A stretch of 64,000 nt of DNA from Arthrobacter sp. AFG20. Its GTDB lineage: Bacteria > Actinomycetota > Actinomycetes > Actinomycetales > Micrococcaceae. Made by a program: the position numbers and the translations under genes. Under the pieces are notes generated by a model that did no database searches, had not been told where the DNA came from, and saw only the letters and a list, made by a program, of their open reading frames with translations. How positions within the stretch are numbered: position 1 is the stretch's first letter; the number at the start of each line of letters is the position of its first letter. Positions 48,738 through 56,969 of this stretch are shown piece after piece. The DNA lies in NCBI RefSeq assembly GCF_002892795.1, contig NZ_PJMC01000001.1, positions 124,001-188,000 on the forward strand, given 5' to 3'.

Positions 48738-48987
48738 GTGCGGGCCCTTTCGAGTGCTGCACCAGGCGGGCCGATCTGGGGCCCTGTTGTGCTGATGGGA
48801 CCCAGCCTAGGGGGAACGTTTTTCGGGGGTGTTTCCCTGCCATTGCGGAATTGTCCCCGGCCGTTCGCTGCTATTTACCAACCGGTAACAAAAGCCCCAC
48901 CTTAAAACAACACGGGGTCACTTAGCGCCCAATTCAGGGGGTTGATTGGGCGCTAAGTGACCCCGCGTTGGAGCATGAGGAAAAGCC
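48738..48987. other. Gap with a possible GlnR-like site and a repeat
   Basis: On the minus strand GTTAC, six bases, then GTAAA lies near 48873-48888, upstream of the FAD gene, and weakly resembles a GlnR half-site pair. The other half of the gap is the repeat hairpin listed separately. Confidence 0.25.
48908..48970. repeat. Palindromic repeat, family A copy 1
   Basis: Arms of 26 bases (48908-48933 with 48945-48970) pair with one mismatch around an 11-base loop; the core of the left arm is CGGGGTCACTTAGCGCCC. The same core occurs at 56921-56983, so this is a dispersed element. It separates hemD from the FAD gene and could also end transcription. Confidence 0.88.
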
Positions 48988-50169
48988 CTAGACGCGGATG
49001 CGGTAGCCGCGCTTCACCACGGTTTCCACGAGCTTGCCGTCAGGCAGTGAAGAGCGGAGCCGACTGACCGTCATGTCCAGCGCGTGCACCGAGCCGCGGA
49101 GTTCCAGCAGCTCAGACAGGGACTCCCGTGACAGGACCGCACCGCCGGCGCCCAGGAGCGCGCGGAGCAGCAGCAGCGGTGCCGGGGCGATCTCCACCGG
49201 TTCGCCGTCAATGCGCAGCGACCGGCCACGCAGTTCCACGTTTCCGGACCGCGTGTCGAGGCGACGCACATGGTTCAGCGCGAGGTGCTCGCATACCAGC
49301 CTGATCAGCGCGCCCATCCGGAACCGTTCCGGCACCAGCGGAGTGATGCCGGCGTCCAGCAGCGGCTGCGCCGTCACCGGACCAACGACGGCGGTTGTCA
49401 CAGTGGTCTTGAGGCTCTCCACGAGCTGCTTGTACAGCCCCATCTCGTGGGCCGTGCTCCACATGGCGTCCACGGCGGGGGCACTCGTGAAGGTCAGGAC
49501 GTCAAGGTTGCCGCTGCATGCGGCCTCGATCAGGCGGGGGAGCCGGTCGGCGCCGTCGGGCTTGACCCAGCGGTACGGGGTCACGGTGAGGACGGTGGCA
49601 CCGGACATCCGCAGCCGTTCCAGCTGGCGGACATCCGTGTAGCCGTGCAGCTGCACCGCCACGGTCTTGCCGCGCACGCCCTCCGCCAGCAGCATGTCCA
49701 CCAGCGTTGCGGTGGTCTCGTCGCTGCTGATTCCGACGTCGGCCAGGCCGGCCGCGCGCACAGCGCCGCGGGCTTTGGGTCCGCGGACGAACATCCGGCA
49801 GGCGCCCAGGGTTTCCAGCAGCTCCTCACCGATCCCCGAAGCGTCCGCCGCCTCGCACCAGCGGCGCATGCCGTAGGCGGTGGTGGCGATGCACAGGTCG
49901 GGCTTGGCGGCGATGATCGCCTTCGTGTCCTCGATGAGGCTGATGTCCTCGTTCACCGGGGCGATCTTCAGTGCCGGGGCATGCAGGACCTCGGCGCCGC
50001 GGCGTTCCAGGGCCTCGATGAGGTCCCGCGAACGGCGGTGGGATGTCACTCCGATCCGGAAACCCTCCAGCGGCGCCTCGGTGGCGGCCTCCGGCGCTGT
50101 TTCGGTGGCTGCTTCGGCGGGGGCTGTTTGAGCGGGGGCTAGTGCATTCATTGCGTTCATGCCTATCAC
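48988..50169 (-). CDS. HemD-like protein fused to a winged-helix domain (NnaR type)
   Basis: Protein of 393 residues: a uroporphyrinogen-III synthase fold (about 36-285) followed by an OmpR-type DNA-binding domain (about 300-393, ending MTVSRLRSSLPDGKLVETVV...GYRIRV). In Mycobacterium smegmatis the protein of this layout, NnaR, activates nitrate/nitrite assimilation genes together with GlnR; its place behind nirB and cobA supports the same job here. Whether it still makes uroporphyrinogen III is open. The GTG overlaps the cobA stop by four bases. The first 35 residues are Ala/Glu/Thr-rich. Confidence 0.87.
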   Translation of the reverse strand: MIGMNAMNALAPAQTAPAEAATETAPEAATEAPLEGFRIGVTSHRRSRDLIEALERRGAEVLHAPALKIAPVNEDISLIEDTKAIIAAKPDLCIATTAYGMRRWCEAADASGIGEELLETLGACRMFVRGPKARGAVRAAGLADVGISSDETTATLVDMLLAEGVRGKTVAVQLHGYTDVRQLERLRMSGATVLTVTPYRWVKPDGADRLPRLIEAACSGNLDVLTFTSAPAVDAMWSTAHEMGLYKQLVESLKTTVTTAVVGPVTAQPLLDAGITPLVPERFRMGALIRLVCEHLALNHVRRLDTRSGNVELRGRSLRIDGEPVEIAPAPLLLLRALLGAGGAVLSRESLSELLELRGSVHALDMTVSRLRSSLPDGKLVETVVKRGYRIRV

Positions 50170-51200
50170 GAACCCAGCAGCGAGGCCGCCAGGCGGTCGA
50201 GCTCCGCCGCGGCCTCGGCATGCCCGCGGTTGGCCTCAGCCACCCGCACCACCTCACCGATCACCAGGACAGCGGGGTTGCTGCAGCCGGCGGCAGCAGT
50301 AGCGATGGTGCCCAGTTCCGCGATGGTGGTCTTCTGGCCCGGCCGGTAGCCGCGCTCCACCACCGCCATGGGCATGTCGGTTCGCATCCCGGCGCGGCGC
50401 AGGCCCGCGGCGAGGTGGTGCAGCGTGCCGATCCCCATCAGCACCACGATGGTCCCGCCCAGGCCGGCCAGGTGCGTCAGTTCCTTCTCCGTGAGCGGCG
50501 CGTGGCCGGACACGACGGTGAACATGTGGCTGACTTCACGGTGCGTTACGGGGATGCCGGCTGCAGCCGGCACGGAGATGGCGCTGGTCACGCCGGAAAT
50601 GACGCGGACGGGGACGCCGGCGGCGACGCAGGAAGCAACTTCCTCACCGCCGCGGCCGAAGACGTACGGGTCGCCGCCCTTGAGGCGCACCACGTTGTTG
50701 CCTTCCAAGGCGGAAGCGACCATGAGCTTCTCGATGTCGCCCTGGCTCACCTTGTGGTGTCCCGGCCGCTTTCCGACGTCGACCAGTTCGGCAGAGGTGA
50801 GGGATGCCAACTCCTGGTAGGGGGCGAGCCGGTCGTAGAACACGACGTCGGCATCGCGCAGGGCCTTGACGGCGGCCACCGTCAGCAGCTCGCCGGTGCC
50901 CGGGCCCCCGCCAACCAGCGTGACGTGGCCGGCCCGGCCGGCGGCCGGCTCGGCCGCCACCGGGATGCCGGCGGCGCGGCAGCGGTCCAGCAGCGGCTCC
51001 CAGCCGGTCTGGCCGTCGTCGACCGCCGCGACGAGGAACGGGCGCTCGGGCAGGGGACCGTCGTGCCCGGCACCCTGCGGGGTGCTGAGGCGGGAGACGA
51101 CGGCGCCGGCTGCTTCGTAGCGGCGGACGGCCTGGCGGGCGGCGAAATCCGAGCCCGTGACCAGGACGTCGCGGCCGGTGAGATCAATGCTGAGCTGCAT
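50166..51200 (-). CDS. cobA: Uroporphyrinogen-III C-methyltransferase
   Basis: Methylates uroporphyrinogen III twice with SAM to give precorrin-2, the branch point to sirohaem, which NirB needs. The 344 residues have a normal C-terminal SUMT domain (about 88-330): VTLVGGGPGTGELLT, VVFYDRL and VRLKGGDPYVFGRGGEE. The first 85 residues look like a shrunken CysG N-terminal domain (LTGRDVLVTGSDFAARQAV) without a full Gly-rich NAD site. It sits two bases after nirB and overlaps hemD by four, a tightly coupled operon. Confidence 0.93.
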   Translation of the reverse strand: MQLSIDLTGRDVLVTGSDFAARQAVRRYEAAGAVVSRLSTPQGAGHDGPLPERPFLVAAVDDGQTGWEPLLDRCRAAGIPVAAEPAAGRAGHVTLVGGGPGTGELLTVAAVKALRDADVVFYDRLAPYQELASLTSAELVDVGKRPGHHKVSQGDIEKLMVASALEGNNVVRLKGGDPYVFGRGGEEVASCVAAGVPVRVISGVTSAISVPAAAGIPVTHREVSHMFTVVSGHAPLTEKELTHLAGLGGTIVVLMGIGTLHHLAAGLRRAGMRTDMPMAVVERGYRPGQKTTIAELGTIATAAAGCSNPAVLVIGEVVRVAEANRGHAEAAAELDRLAASLLGS

Positions 51201-51202
51201 GC

Positions 51203-53833
51203 CTATACCTCGTTCTCATCGCGGGGCCGCATGGGAATGGAAGCGCCGATCAGGACCTTCCCTTTTTCCTCGGCCGTTGCCGGGCGCATCTGGCCGCGCT
51301 CGTCCGGGACGAAGGTGATGGAATCGTCCTTCTGGTCCGGGGCGTTGACGAAGGAGCGGAACCGGCGGAGGCGCTCGGGATCCTTCAGGGTGTCTGCCCA
51401 CTCGTCGATGTAGGTGTCGACGTGCTTGGCCATGGCAGCCTCGAGGTCCTCGGCGATGCCCAGGGTGTCCTTGACCACCACGTCCTCGACGTGCTTGATG
51501 CCGCCGTCGAGCTCTTCCTGCCAGCGTGCGGTGCGCTGCAGGCGGTCGGCGGTGCGGATGTAGTACATGAAGTAGCGGTCGATGTACTTGATCAGCGTCT
51601 CGTCGTCGAGATCCTTGGCCAGCAGCTGGGCGTGGGCCGGGGTGGCACCGCCGTTGCCGCCGACGTACAGGTTCCAGCCGTCCGCAGTGGCGATGACGCC
51701 GACGTCCTTGCCGCGGGCCTCGGCGCACTCGCGGGCGCAGCCGGAGACGCCCATCTTGAGCTTGTGCGGGCTGCGGAGGCCGCGGTAGCGGAGCTCGAGC
51801 TGGATGGCCATGGCCACCGAGTCCTGGACGCCGAAGCGGCACCAGGTGGAACCGACGCAGGACTTCACCGTGCGCAGGCTCTTGCCGTAGGCCTGGCCGG
51901 ATTCGAAGCCGGCGTCCACCAGTTCCTTCCAGATTTCGGGGAGCTCCTCCAGCCGGGCGCCGAACATGTCGATGCGCTGGCCGCCGGTGATCTTGGTGTA
52001 CAGGTTGTACTTCTCGGCGACGGCGGCGATGACGCCCAGCTTCTTCGGGGTGATCTCGCCGCCGGCGATGCGGGGGACCACCGAGTAGGTGCCGTCCTTC
52101 TGCATGTTGGCCAGGGCGCGGTCGTTGGTGTCCTGCAGGGTGCCGCGGCCGGCGTCCAGGACATAGGCGCTGTTCTGGCTTGCGAGGATGTTGCCGATGG
52201 TCGGCTTGCAGATGTCACAGCCGGCGCCGGTGCCGTACTTGGCCATGATCTCCTCGAAGGAGGTCAGTTCCAGGACGCGGATGGCGTCGAACAGTTCCTG
52301 GCGGGACAGTTCGATGTGCTCGCAGAGGGCCTTTGAAACCTCGACGCCGGACTTGGTCAGCTCGGTTTCCAGCAGCTTCTTGAGCATGGGCACGCAGGAA
52401 CCGCATTGGGTGCCGGCGCGGGTGCAGCCCTTCAGCTCACCGAGTTCCTGGACCGGGGCGTTGCCCTCGCAGGCACCGCAGCCGTTGACGGCGTCGCGGA
52501 TGGTTCCGGCCGTGACGTTGTTGCAGGAGCACAGGGTAGCGTCGTCCGGCAGTTCGGTTTCGGGGGCGTCGCCGCCGCCGGCCGCGCTGAGGAACGCTCC
52601 GGGCTCGGCGGGAAGTTCGCGGCCCAGGAGCGGACGCAGGCTCATGTATGGTGAGGCGTCGCCCACGAAGATGCCGCCCAACAGGGTCTTGGCGTCATCC
52701 GTGGTGACAATCTTCTGGTAGACGCCGCGGGCGGGGTCGGCGTAGACGATCTCGAGGGCGTGCTCGGTCTTGGCGAAGGCGTCGCCGAAGCTGGCGACAT
52801 CCACGCCGGACAGCTTCAGCTTGGTGGCGGTGTCGAAGCCGGGGAAGGTTGCATCCCCGCCGTGCAGGCGGTCCGCCACGATCTCGGCCATGGTGTTGGC
52901 CGGGGCAACGAGGCCCAGGCACATGCCGCCGAAGTTGGCTACTTCACCAATGGCCCAGATGCCCGGTACCTCGGTGGCGCAGTAGTCGTTGATGACCACG
53001 CCGCCGCGCTGGCCAAGGCTGAACACCTGTTCCTCGCCTTCGGCGGCGCGGAAGAGTTCGTCGCGGGGCCGGACGCCGATGGCAACGATCACCATGTCGG
53101 CATCGATGGTGCGGCCGTCGGCCATAAGGACACCCGTGACCTGGCCTTCGCCGTCGGAAAGGACTTCCGACGGGAAGACGCCGCCATGGACTTCGAAGCC
53201 CTTGGCCTTGATGAGCCGGCCCATTGCCTGGCCAGCTCCTTCATCGAGCTGCGTGGCCATCAGCCACTGCGAACCGTCGATGACGATCGGCGTGGCGCCC
53301 AGCTGCTCCGTGCCGGCGGCCGACTCGAGCCCCAGGAGGCCGCCACCGATGGTGACCGCCTTGACCTTGCGGCCGAGCTTTTCCGTCAGCTCGGCGATGG
53401 CCTTGTTAATGGCCCAGACGTCTTCAAGCGTGCGGTACACGTGGGTGAGCTCGGCGCCCGGGATCGGCAGGCGGGCGGCATTCGAACCGGTGGCCACCAC
53501 CAGCTCGTCGTATTCGAATGTGTTGCCGGCCGCGGTTTCCACCGTCTTGGCCTCGGCATTGATCTTGACGACGCGCTCGCCGGTCTTCAGGTCCACGGAA
53601 GCGTGGTCCCACATGGCAGCGTCGCCCAGGGTGAGGTCGTAGTCCATATCGGTGAGGGCCTTGGAGAGCGCCACCCGGTCATAGGGGAGGTGGGCTTCCT
53701 CAGTGAGGACAGTGACATGCCAGCCTTCGAGGCCACGGGCATGCATGGCATCGGCAAAACGGTGGGCTGCAGGGCCGCCGCCGGCGACCACAATGCGGCG
53801 CGGAGTCGATGAGGTTGAAGTCTGTTCGGTCAC
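51203..53833 (-). CDS. nirB: Nitrite reductase (NAD(P)H), large subunit
   Basis: Assimilatory reduction of nitrite to ammonium by six electrons in the cytosol. The 876 residues are an FAD/NAD domain (about 1-300), a BFD-type [2Fe-2S] region with CSC at 435-437 and CTRAGTQCGSC, and a C-terminal sirohaem/[4Fe-4S] domain whose ligands are CVGSTWC and CAREC. The GTG at 53833 is set by GAAAGG six bases upstream; the open frame continues upstream through the operator region. First gene of nirB-cobA-hemD. Confidence 0.95.
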   Translation of the reverse strand: MTEQTSTSSTPRRIVVAGGGPAAHRFADAMHARGLEGWHVTVLTEEAHLPYDRVALSKALTDMDYDLTLGDAAMWDHASVDLKTGERVVKINAEAKTVETAAGNTFEYDELVVATGSNAARLPIPGAELTHVYRTLEDVWAINKAIAELTEKLGRKVKAVTIGGGLLGLESAAGTEQLGATPIVIDGSQWLMATQLDEGAGQAMGRLIKAKGFEVHGGVFPSEVLSDGEGQVTGVLMADGRTIDADMVIVAIGVRPRDELFRAAEGEEQVFSLGQRGGVVINDYCATEVPGIWAIGEVANFGGMCLGLVAPANTMAEIVADRLHGGDATFPGFDTATKLKLSGVDVASFGDAFAKTEHALEIVYADPARGVYQKIVTTDDAKTLLGGIFVGDASPYMSLRPLLGRELPAEPGAFLSAAGGGDAPETELPDDATLCSCNNVTAGTIRDAVNGCGACEGNAPVQELGELKGCTRAGTQCGSCVPMLKKLLETELTKSGVEVSKALCEHIELSRQELFDAIRVLELTSFEEIMAKYGTGAGCDICKPTIGNILASQNSAYVLDAGRGTLQDTNDRALANMQKDGTYSVVPRIAGGEITPKKLGVIAAVAEKYNLYTKITGGQRIDMFGARLEELPEIWKELVDAGFESGQAYGKSLRTVKSCVGSTWCRFGVQDSVAMAIQLELRYRGLRSPHKLKMGVSGCARECAEARGKDVGVIATADGWNLYVGGNGGATPAHAQLLAKDLDDETLIKYIDRYFMYYIRTADRLQRTARWQEELDGGIKHVEDVVVKDTLGIAEDLEAAMAKHVDTYIDEWADTLKDPERLRRFRSFVNAPDQKDDSITFVPDERGQMRPATAEEKGKVLIGASIPMRPRDENEV

Positions 53834-53898
53834 TGTGGGCCTTTCGCTGGGCCGCAGACGGTGCTCTGCAGCTTGTGCCTCCAGCCTAGGGAGCCGCA

Positions 53899-53958
53899 GT
53901 TTCGCTTCAGTTTCCCAATTGTTTCGTGAACTTAACTTCTGCATCACGGGATTGTTTC
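53899..53958 (-). promoter_or_regulatory. Six phased half-sites, probable GlnR operator of nirB
   Basis: On the plus strand GTTTC starts at 53899, 53910, 53921 and 53954, TTAAC at 53932 and ATCAC at 53943: six 5-base elements exactly 11 bases apart. Read on the minus strand (nirB direction) they are GAAAC and GTnAC-like elements with n6 spacers, the form reported for actinobacterial GlnR boxes. The array ends 66 bases before the nirB start. Confidence 0.65.
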
Positions 53959-53970
53959 GGGCCATGTGAG

Positions 53971-53992
53971 GTGTCTTTTACGTTCTTGACAC
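53971..53992. promoter_or_regulatory. Inverted repeat in the nirB-nirD divergent region
   Basis: GTGTC (53971-53975) and GACAC (53988-53992) face each other across 12 bases between the phased array and nirD. TTGACA (53986-53991) overlaps it. It may be a second regulator site, for instance for the HemD-like protein, but this is a guess. Confidence 0.25.
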
Positions 53993-54024
53993 ATTGACTG
54001 CACCCCGTCGAAACACCGTCACCC

Positions 54025-54030
54025 TAGCTT
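54025..54030 (+). promoter_or_regulatory. Probable -10 box of nirD
   Basis: TAGCTT, giving a leader of about 90 bases to nirD. Confidence 0.35.
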
Positions 54031-54128
54031 TGGTATACGGCCGCAGCGGCGGCAACAGCAGGCGCAAACACATGCCTGGCAGGACCGGCCCGCCGCCGGA
54101 AAGCACGCAAAAGGGAGAGGAGCCGGAC

Positions 54129-54494
54129 ATGACGGCAACACTGGAACTTGAGGATCTCGCCACCGGATACGCAGCAGGCTGGCACCGCGTCTGCGCGGTG
54201 GAGGACCTGGAACTGGCCTGGGGCGAAGCGGCACTCGTGGCCGGCCGGCAGGTGGCCCTGTTTCGTACGGGCCCCGGCGAGGTTTTCGCCGTTGCGCAGG
54301 AGGACCCGGCCACCGGCGCCTTCGTCATGGCGCGCGGCATCCTCGGATCACGCGGCACGCGCCCCACCATCGCCTCGCCGCTGCACAAGGAGGTCTACGA
54401 CCTCGAGACGGGCGAGTGCTTCGGCAACGCGGACCTGCGCCTGGCCGCGTTCAGCACGCGCATCGTGGACGGCTTCATCGAGGTTGAGCTCTAA
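54129..54494 (+). CDS. nirD: Nitrite reductase small subunit
   Basis: Rieske-like small subunit of 121 residues that works with NirB. The fold pattern is clear (HRVCAVEDLELAWGEAALVAG, SPLHKEVYDLETGEC), but the Cys/His ligands of a true Rieske cluster are missing, as is normal for NirD. ATG 54129 has AGGAG seven bases upstream and gives the usual N-terminus. It is divergent from nirB instead of following it, so the two subunits have separate promoters sharing a 295-base region. Confidence 0.93.
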   Translation: MTATLELEDLATGYAAGWHRVCAVEDLELAWGEAALVAGRQVALFRTGPGEVFAVAQEDPATGAFVMARGILGSRGTRPTIASPLHKEVYDLETGECFGNADLRLAAFSTRIVDGFIEVEL

Positions 54495-54507
54495 GGCCCA
54501 GCTCCCA

Positions 54508-54540
54508 GCGGCCCGCCCCTTGTAACGGGCAGGGGGCCGC
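54508..54540. terminator. Hairpin between convergent nirD and the phosphomutase gene
   Basis: GCGGCCC GCCC (54508-54518) pairs with GGGC (54527-54530) and GGGCCGC (54534-54540) with a 3-base bulge. There is no clear T-run; it could serve both genes. Confidence 0.5.
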
Positions 54541-56310
54541 CTACAGCCCCAGGGCCTCGCGCACGTCAGTGAGCACCTGGTCCAGCGCGGCCCTCGCCGC
54601 CAGCCGGGCCTCGGGCAGTTCAGCGGCCGAGCCGACGCTCTGGATGACTTCCAGGTAGCACTTGAGCTTCGGCTCCGTGCCGCTCGGCCGGATGATCACG
54701 CGGCTGAGGTCGCGGGTTACATAGAGCAGCCCGTCGGTCGGAGGCAGCTGTTCGCTGCCTTCGGCCAGGTCCACGAATGACTCCACGGCCGACCCGCCAA
54801 ACGATTCGGGCGGGTTTACGCGCAGCCGGTTCATCATGGCGTCCAGCAGGCCGAGGTCCGCCACGCGGATGCTCAGCTGGTCGCTGGCGTGGAGTCCGTG
54901 CACCAGATGCAGCTCGTCCAGGGTGTCGAAGATCGTCTTGCCCCCGGCTTTGGCTGCGGCCGCCAATTCCGCGATCAGCACCGCGGCGGACAGACCATCC
55001 TTGTCGCGGACCAGATCCGGCGCTACACAGTAACCCAGCGCCTCCTCATAACCGTAGACGAGGCCCGGCACCCGGGAAATCCACTTGAACCCGGTCAGCG
55101 TTTCCTCATGCTCATACCCGGCTGCGGCGGCGATGCGTGAAAGCAGCCGCGACGAAACAATCGAATTGGCGAACACGCCGCCGCCCGCCTCCGCTCCGGA
55201 GGCGGCCACTCCGGCAGCGTCCGCTTTGGAAGCGGCCAGGCGCGCCACGACATGCGCTCCCAGAAGGGCGCCCACCTCATCACCCCGCAGCATCCGCCAC
55301 GCACCCGTGTCCGGGTCCTTCGCGGCCACCGCGGCACGGTCTGCGTCCGGATCGTTGGCCAGGACAATGTCCGCGTTCGCCTGCATCGCCTCAGCTAGGG
55401 CCAGATCCAGGGCGCCCGGTTCCTCAGGGTTGGGAAAACTGACGGTGGGGAAGTCCGGGTCCGGCTCCGCCTGTTCGCTGACCAGGGTTACGTCGGTGAA
55501 TCCGGCTGCCCCGAGGACGGAGACAGCCGTCGCTCCGCCGACGCCGTGCAACGGTGTCAGGACGATTTTCAGGTCCCTCGCGGGGAATAACCCGCGGTCC
55601 GCCAGCCCTGCCGTGGCGGTCCAGTAGTCCTGGACGATCCCGTCGTCCAGGACTTTCCAGCCGTCCTGGGCCAAGGGGATCGAGGCGAGGTCCCCCGCCT
55701 TGCTGATTTCGCTGGCGATCAGGGCGTCGTACGGAGCCACGATCTGCGCGCCCCGGCCGCTTTCCTCCACCGCATGCCGGCCGAGGTACACCTTGTAACC
55801 GTTGTCCTGCGGAGGGTTGTGGCTGGCTGTGACCATCACGCCGCCGTCGCACTCCAGCGCCCGGACCGCATACGCCAGCAGCGGCGTCGGCAGGGGAGCC
55901 GGCATCAGGAACGTCTGGATGCCTGCCGCAGTGAACACCGCCGCCGTCTCCGTCGCGAAAATTTCGGAGTTGTAGCGGGCGTCATAGCCGACGACGGCGC
56001 GGGGCCGAGTTCCGGGCGCGGCCTCCGCCACCGCCCGGACCAGGAAATTGGCGAAGCCCGCCGCCGCGCGGCGGACCACGACGCGGTTCATGCGGTTGGG
56101 CCCCGGGCCGAGGGCGGCACGCAGGCCGGCCGTTCCGAATTGCAGCGGTCCCCGGAAGCTGTCTTCAAGGTCCTGCCGGGCGGCGGGTGTGCCGGCCTCG
56201 GTGAGCTTCACGAGCTCGGTCAGCGTTGCCGCGGTCCGGGGATCCGGATCCTGGGCGGCCCAGGCGCGGGCGTCGTTGAGCAGCTGCAGATCGGCTTGGG
56301 AAGACGTCAT
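54541..56310 (-). CDS. Phospho-sugar mutase (phosphoglucomutase/phosphomannomutase)
   Basis: Alpha-D-phosphohexomutase of 589 residues that moves phosphate between C1 and C6 of glucose or mannose. The phosphoserine is Ser163 in MVTASHNPPQDNGYKVY, the Mg2+ loop is NDPDADR, and the sugar-binding and phosphate loops (GFKWISRVPG and IIRPSGTEPK) are present. Length and segments fit the PgcA-like group. ATG 56310 is chosen because TAGTTT precedes it by seven bases (leaderless); a longer Pro-rich start at 56373 is possible. It is divergent from the Rrf2 gene. Confidence 0.9.
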   Translation of the reverse strand: MTSSQADLQLLNDARAWAAQDPDPRTAATLTELVKLTEAGTPAARQDLEDSFRGPLQFGTAGLRAALGPGPNRMNRVVVRRAAAGFANFLVRAVAEAAPGTRPRAVVGYDARYNSEIFATETAAVFTAAGIQTFLMPAPLPTPLLAYAVRALECDGGVMVTASHNPPQDNGYKVYLGRHAVEESGRGAQIVAPYDALIASEISKAGDLASIPLAQDGWKVLDDGIVQDYWTATAGLADRGLFPARDLKIVLTPLHGVGGATAVSVLGAAGFTDVTLVSEQAEPDPDFPTVSFPNPEEPGALDLALAEAMQANADIVLANDPDADRAAVAAKDPDTGAWRMLRGDEVGALLGAHVVARLAASKADAAGVAASGAEAGGGVFANSIVSSRLLSRIAAAAGYEHEETLTGFKWISRVPGLVYGYEEALGYCVAPDLVRDKDGLSAAVLIAELAAAAKAGGKTIFDTLDELHLVHGLHASDQLSIRVADLGLLDAMMNRLRVNPPESFGGSAVESFVDLAEGSEQLPPTDGLLYVTRDLSRVIIRPSGTEPKLKCYLEVIQSVGSAAELPEARLAARAALDQVLTDVREALGL

Positions 56311-56317
56311 GGAATCC

Positions 56318-56323
56318 AAACTA
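56318..56323 (-). promoter_or_regulatory. -10 box, leaderless phosphomutase promoter
   Basis: Minus-strand TAGTTT, seven bases, then ATG 56310. Confidence 0.5.
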
Positions 56324-56428
56324 TCGTCAAAGTGCGGCGGAGCGGGTGCCGGAGGGGGCTGCGGTCCGGTCACAACCTCACCGGTTCATGGCGTCCGGAA
56401 TGCTCCTTGACAACAGATTCCGGACACG

Positions 56429-56434
56429 TAGTGT
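56429..56434 (+). promoter_or_regulatory. -10 box, leaderless rrf2 promoter
   Basis: TAGTGT, seven bases, then GTG 56442. Confidence 0.5.
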
Positions 56435-56441
56435 CTTGGTT

Positions 56442-56969
56442 GTGAAGTTGAACCAGGGGGTGGAGTGGGCCCTCCATTGCTGCGTCAACATGGCATGGGC
56501 GCCCGCCGGTGAACCGATCAGCAGCGGCCGGCTGGCCGAGCTGTATAAGCTGCCGCCCGCGTACCTGAACAAGCAGCTTCAGTGCCTGGTGCGGGCAGGA
56601 GTCCTGCAGTCCGTGTCCGGCCCCCGGGGCGGGTTCCAGCTGGCGCGACGGCCTGACCGGATCTCGGTGCTGGACGTGGTGCTGGCCATCGAAGGCCGGG
56701 ACCTGGCGTTCCGCTGCGACGGCATCCTGGCGAACTGCCCCGGCGGTGACGCGGACGAGGACTACTTCCGCACCTGCATCATTTCTCAGTCCATGCGCCA
56801 GGCGGAGCTGGCCTGGCGGACCGAACTCGCGCGCCAGACCGTGGCAGGCATCGCGCAGTCCCTCGAACGGCGCTTTCCCCAGGCGCGCGCCGACGCGCTC
56901 GCCCAACTCCTCGGCAACAACAACGCGGGGTCACGTAGCGCCCCTTCCGAAGGCCGCAACGGGCGCTAA
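56442..56969 (+). CDS. Rrf2-family regulator with three conserved-position cysteines and a repeat-encoded tail
   Basis: Protein of 175 residues. The winged helix starts MKLNQGVEWALHCC, with YLNKQLQCLVRAGVLQSVSGPRGGFQLA as recognition and wing region. Three cysteines at 92, 99 and 112 stand where IscR and NsrR hold their Fe-S cluster, but the spacing C-X6-C-X12-C differs from their C-X5-C-X5/7-C. It may sense Fe-S status, NO or nitrite; the nitrite genes lie 2-5 kb away. GTG 56442 is set by the leaderless -10. Residues 161-175 are encoded by the left part of a dispersed palindromic repeat, which also supplies the stop. Confidence 0.85.
   Translation: MKLNQGVEWALHCCVNMAWAPAGEPISSGRLAELYKLPPAYLNKQLQCLVRAGVLQSVSGPRGGFQLARRPDRISVLDVVLAIEGRDLAFRCDGILANCPGGDADEDYFRTCIISQSMRQAELAWRTELARQTVAGIAQSLERRFPQARADALAQLLGNNNAGSRSAPSEGRNGR

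Noticed and set aside
50043..51413. Long plus-strand frame across cobA and hemD
   Set aside because: Antisense to two firmly identified, overlapping operon genes; composition is that of a shadow frame.
53899..53958. Repeated GTTTC elements as a possible CRISPR array
   Set aside because: Units are only 5 bases with 6-base spacers, far too short; the 11-bp grid points to protein binding.
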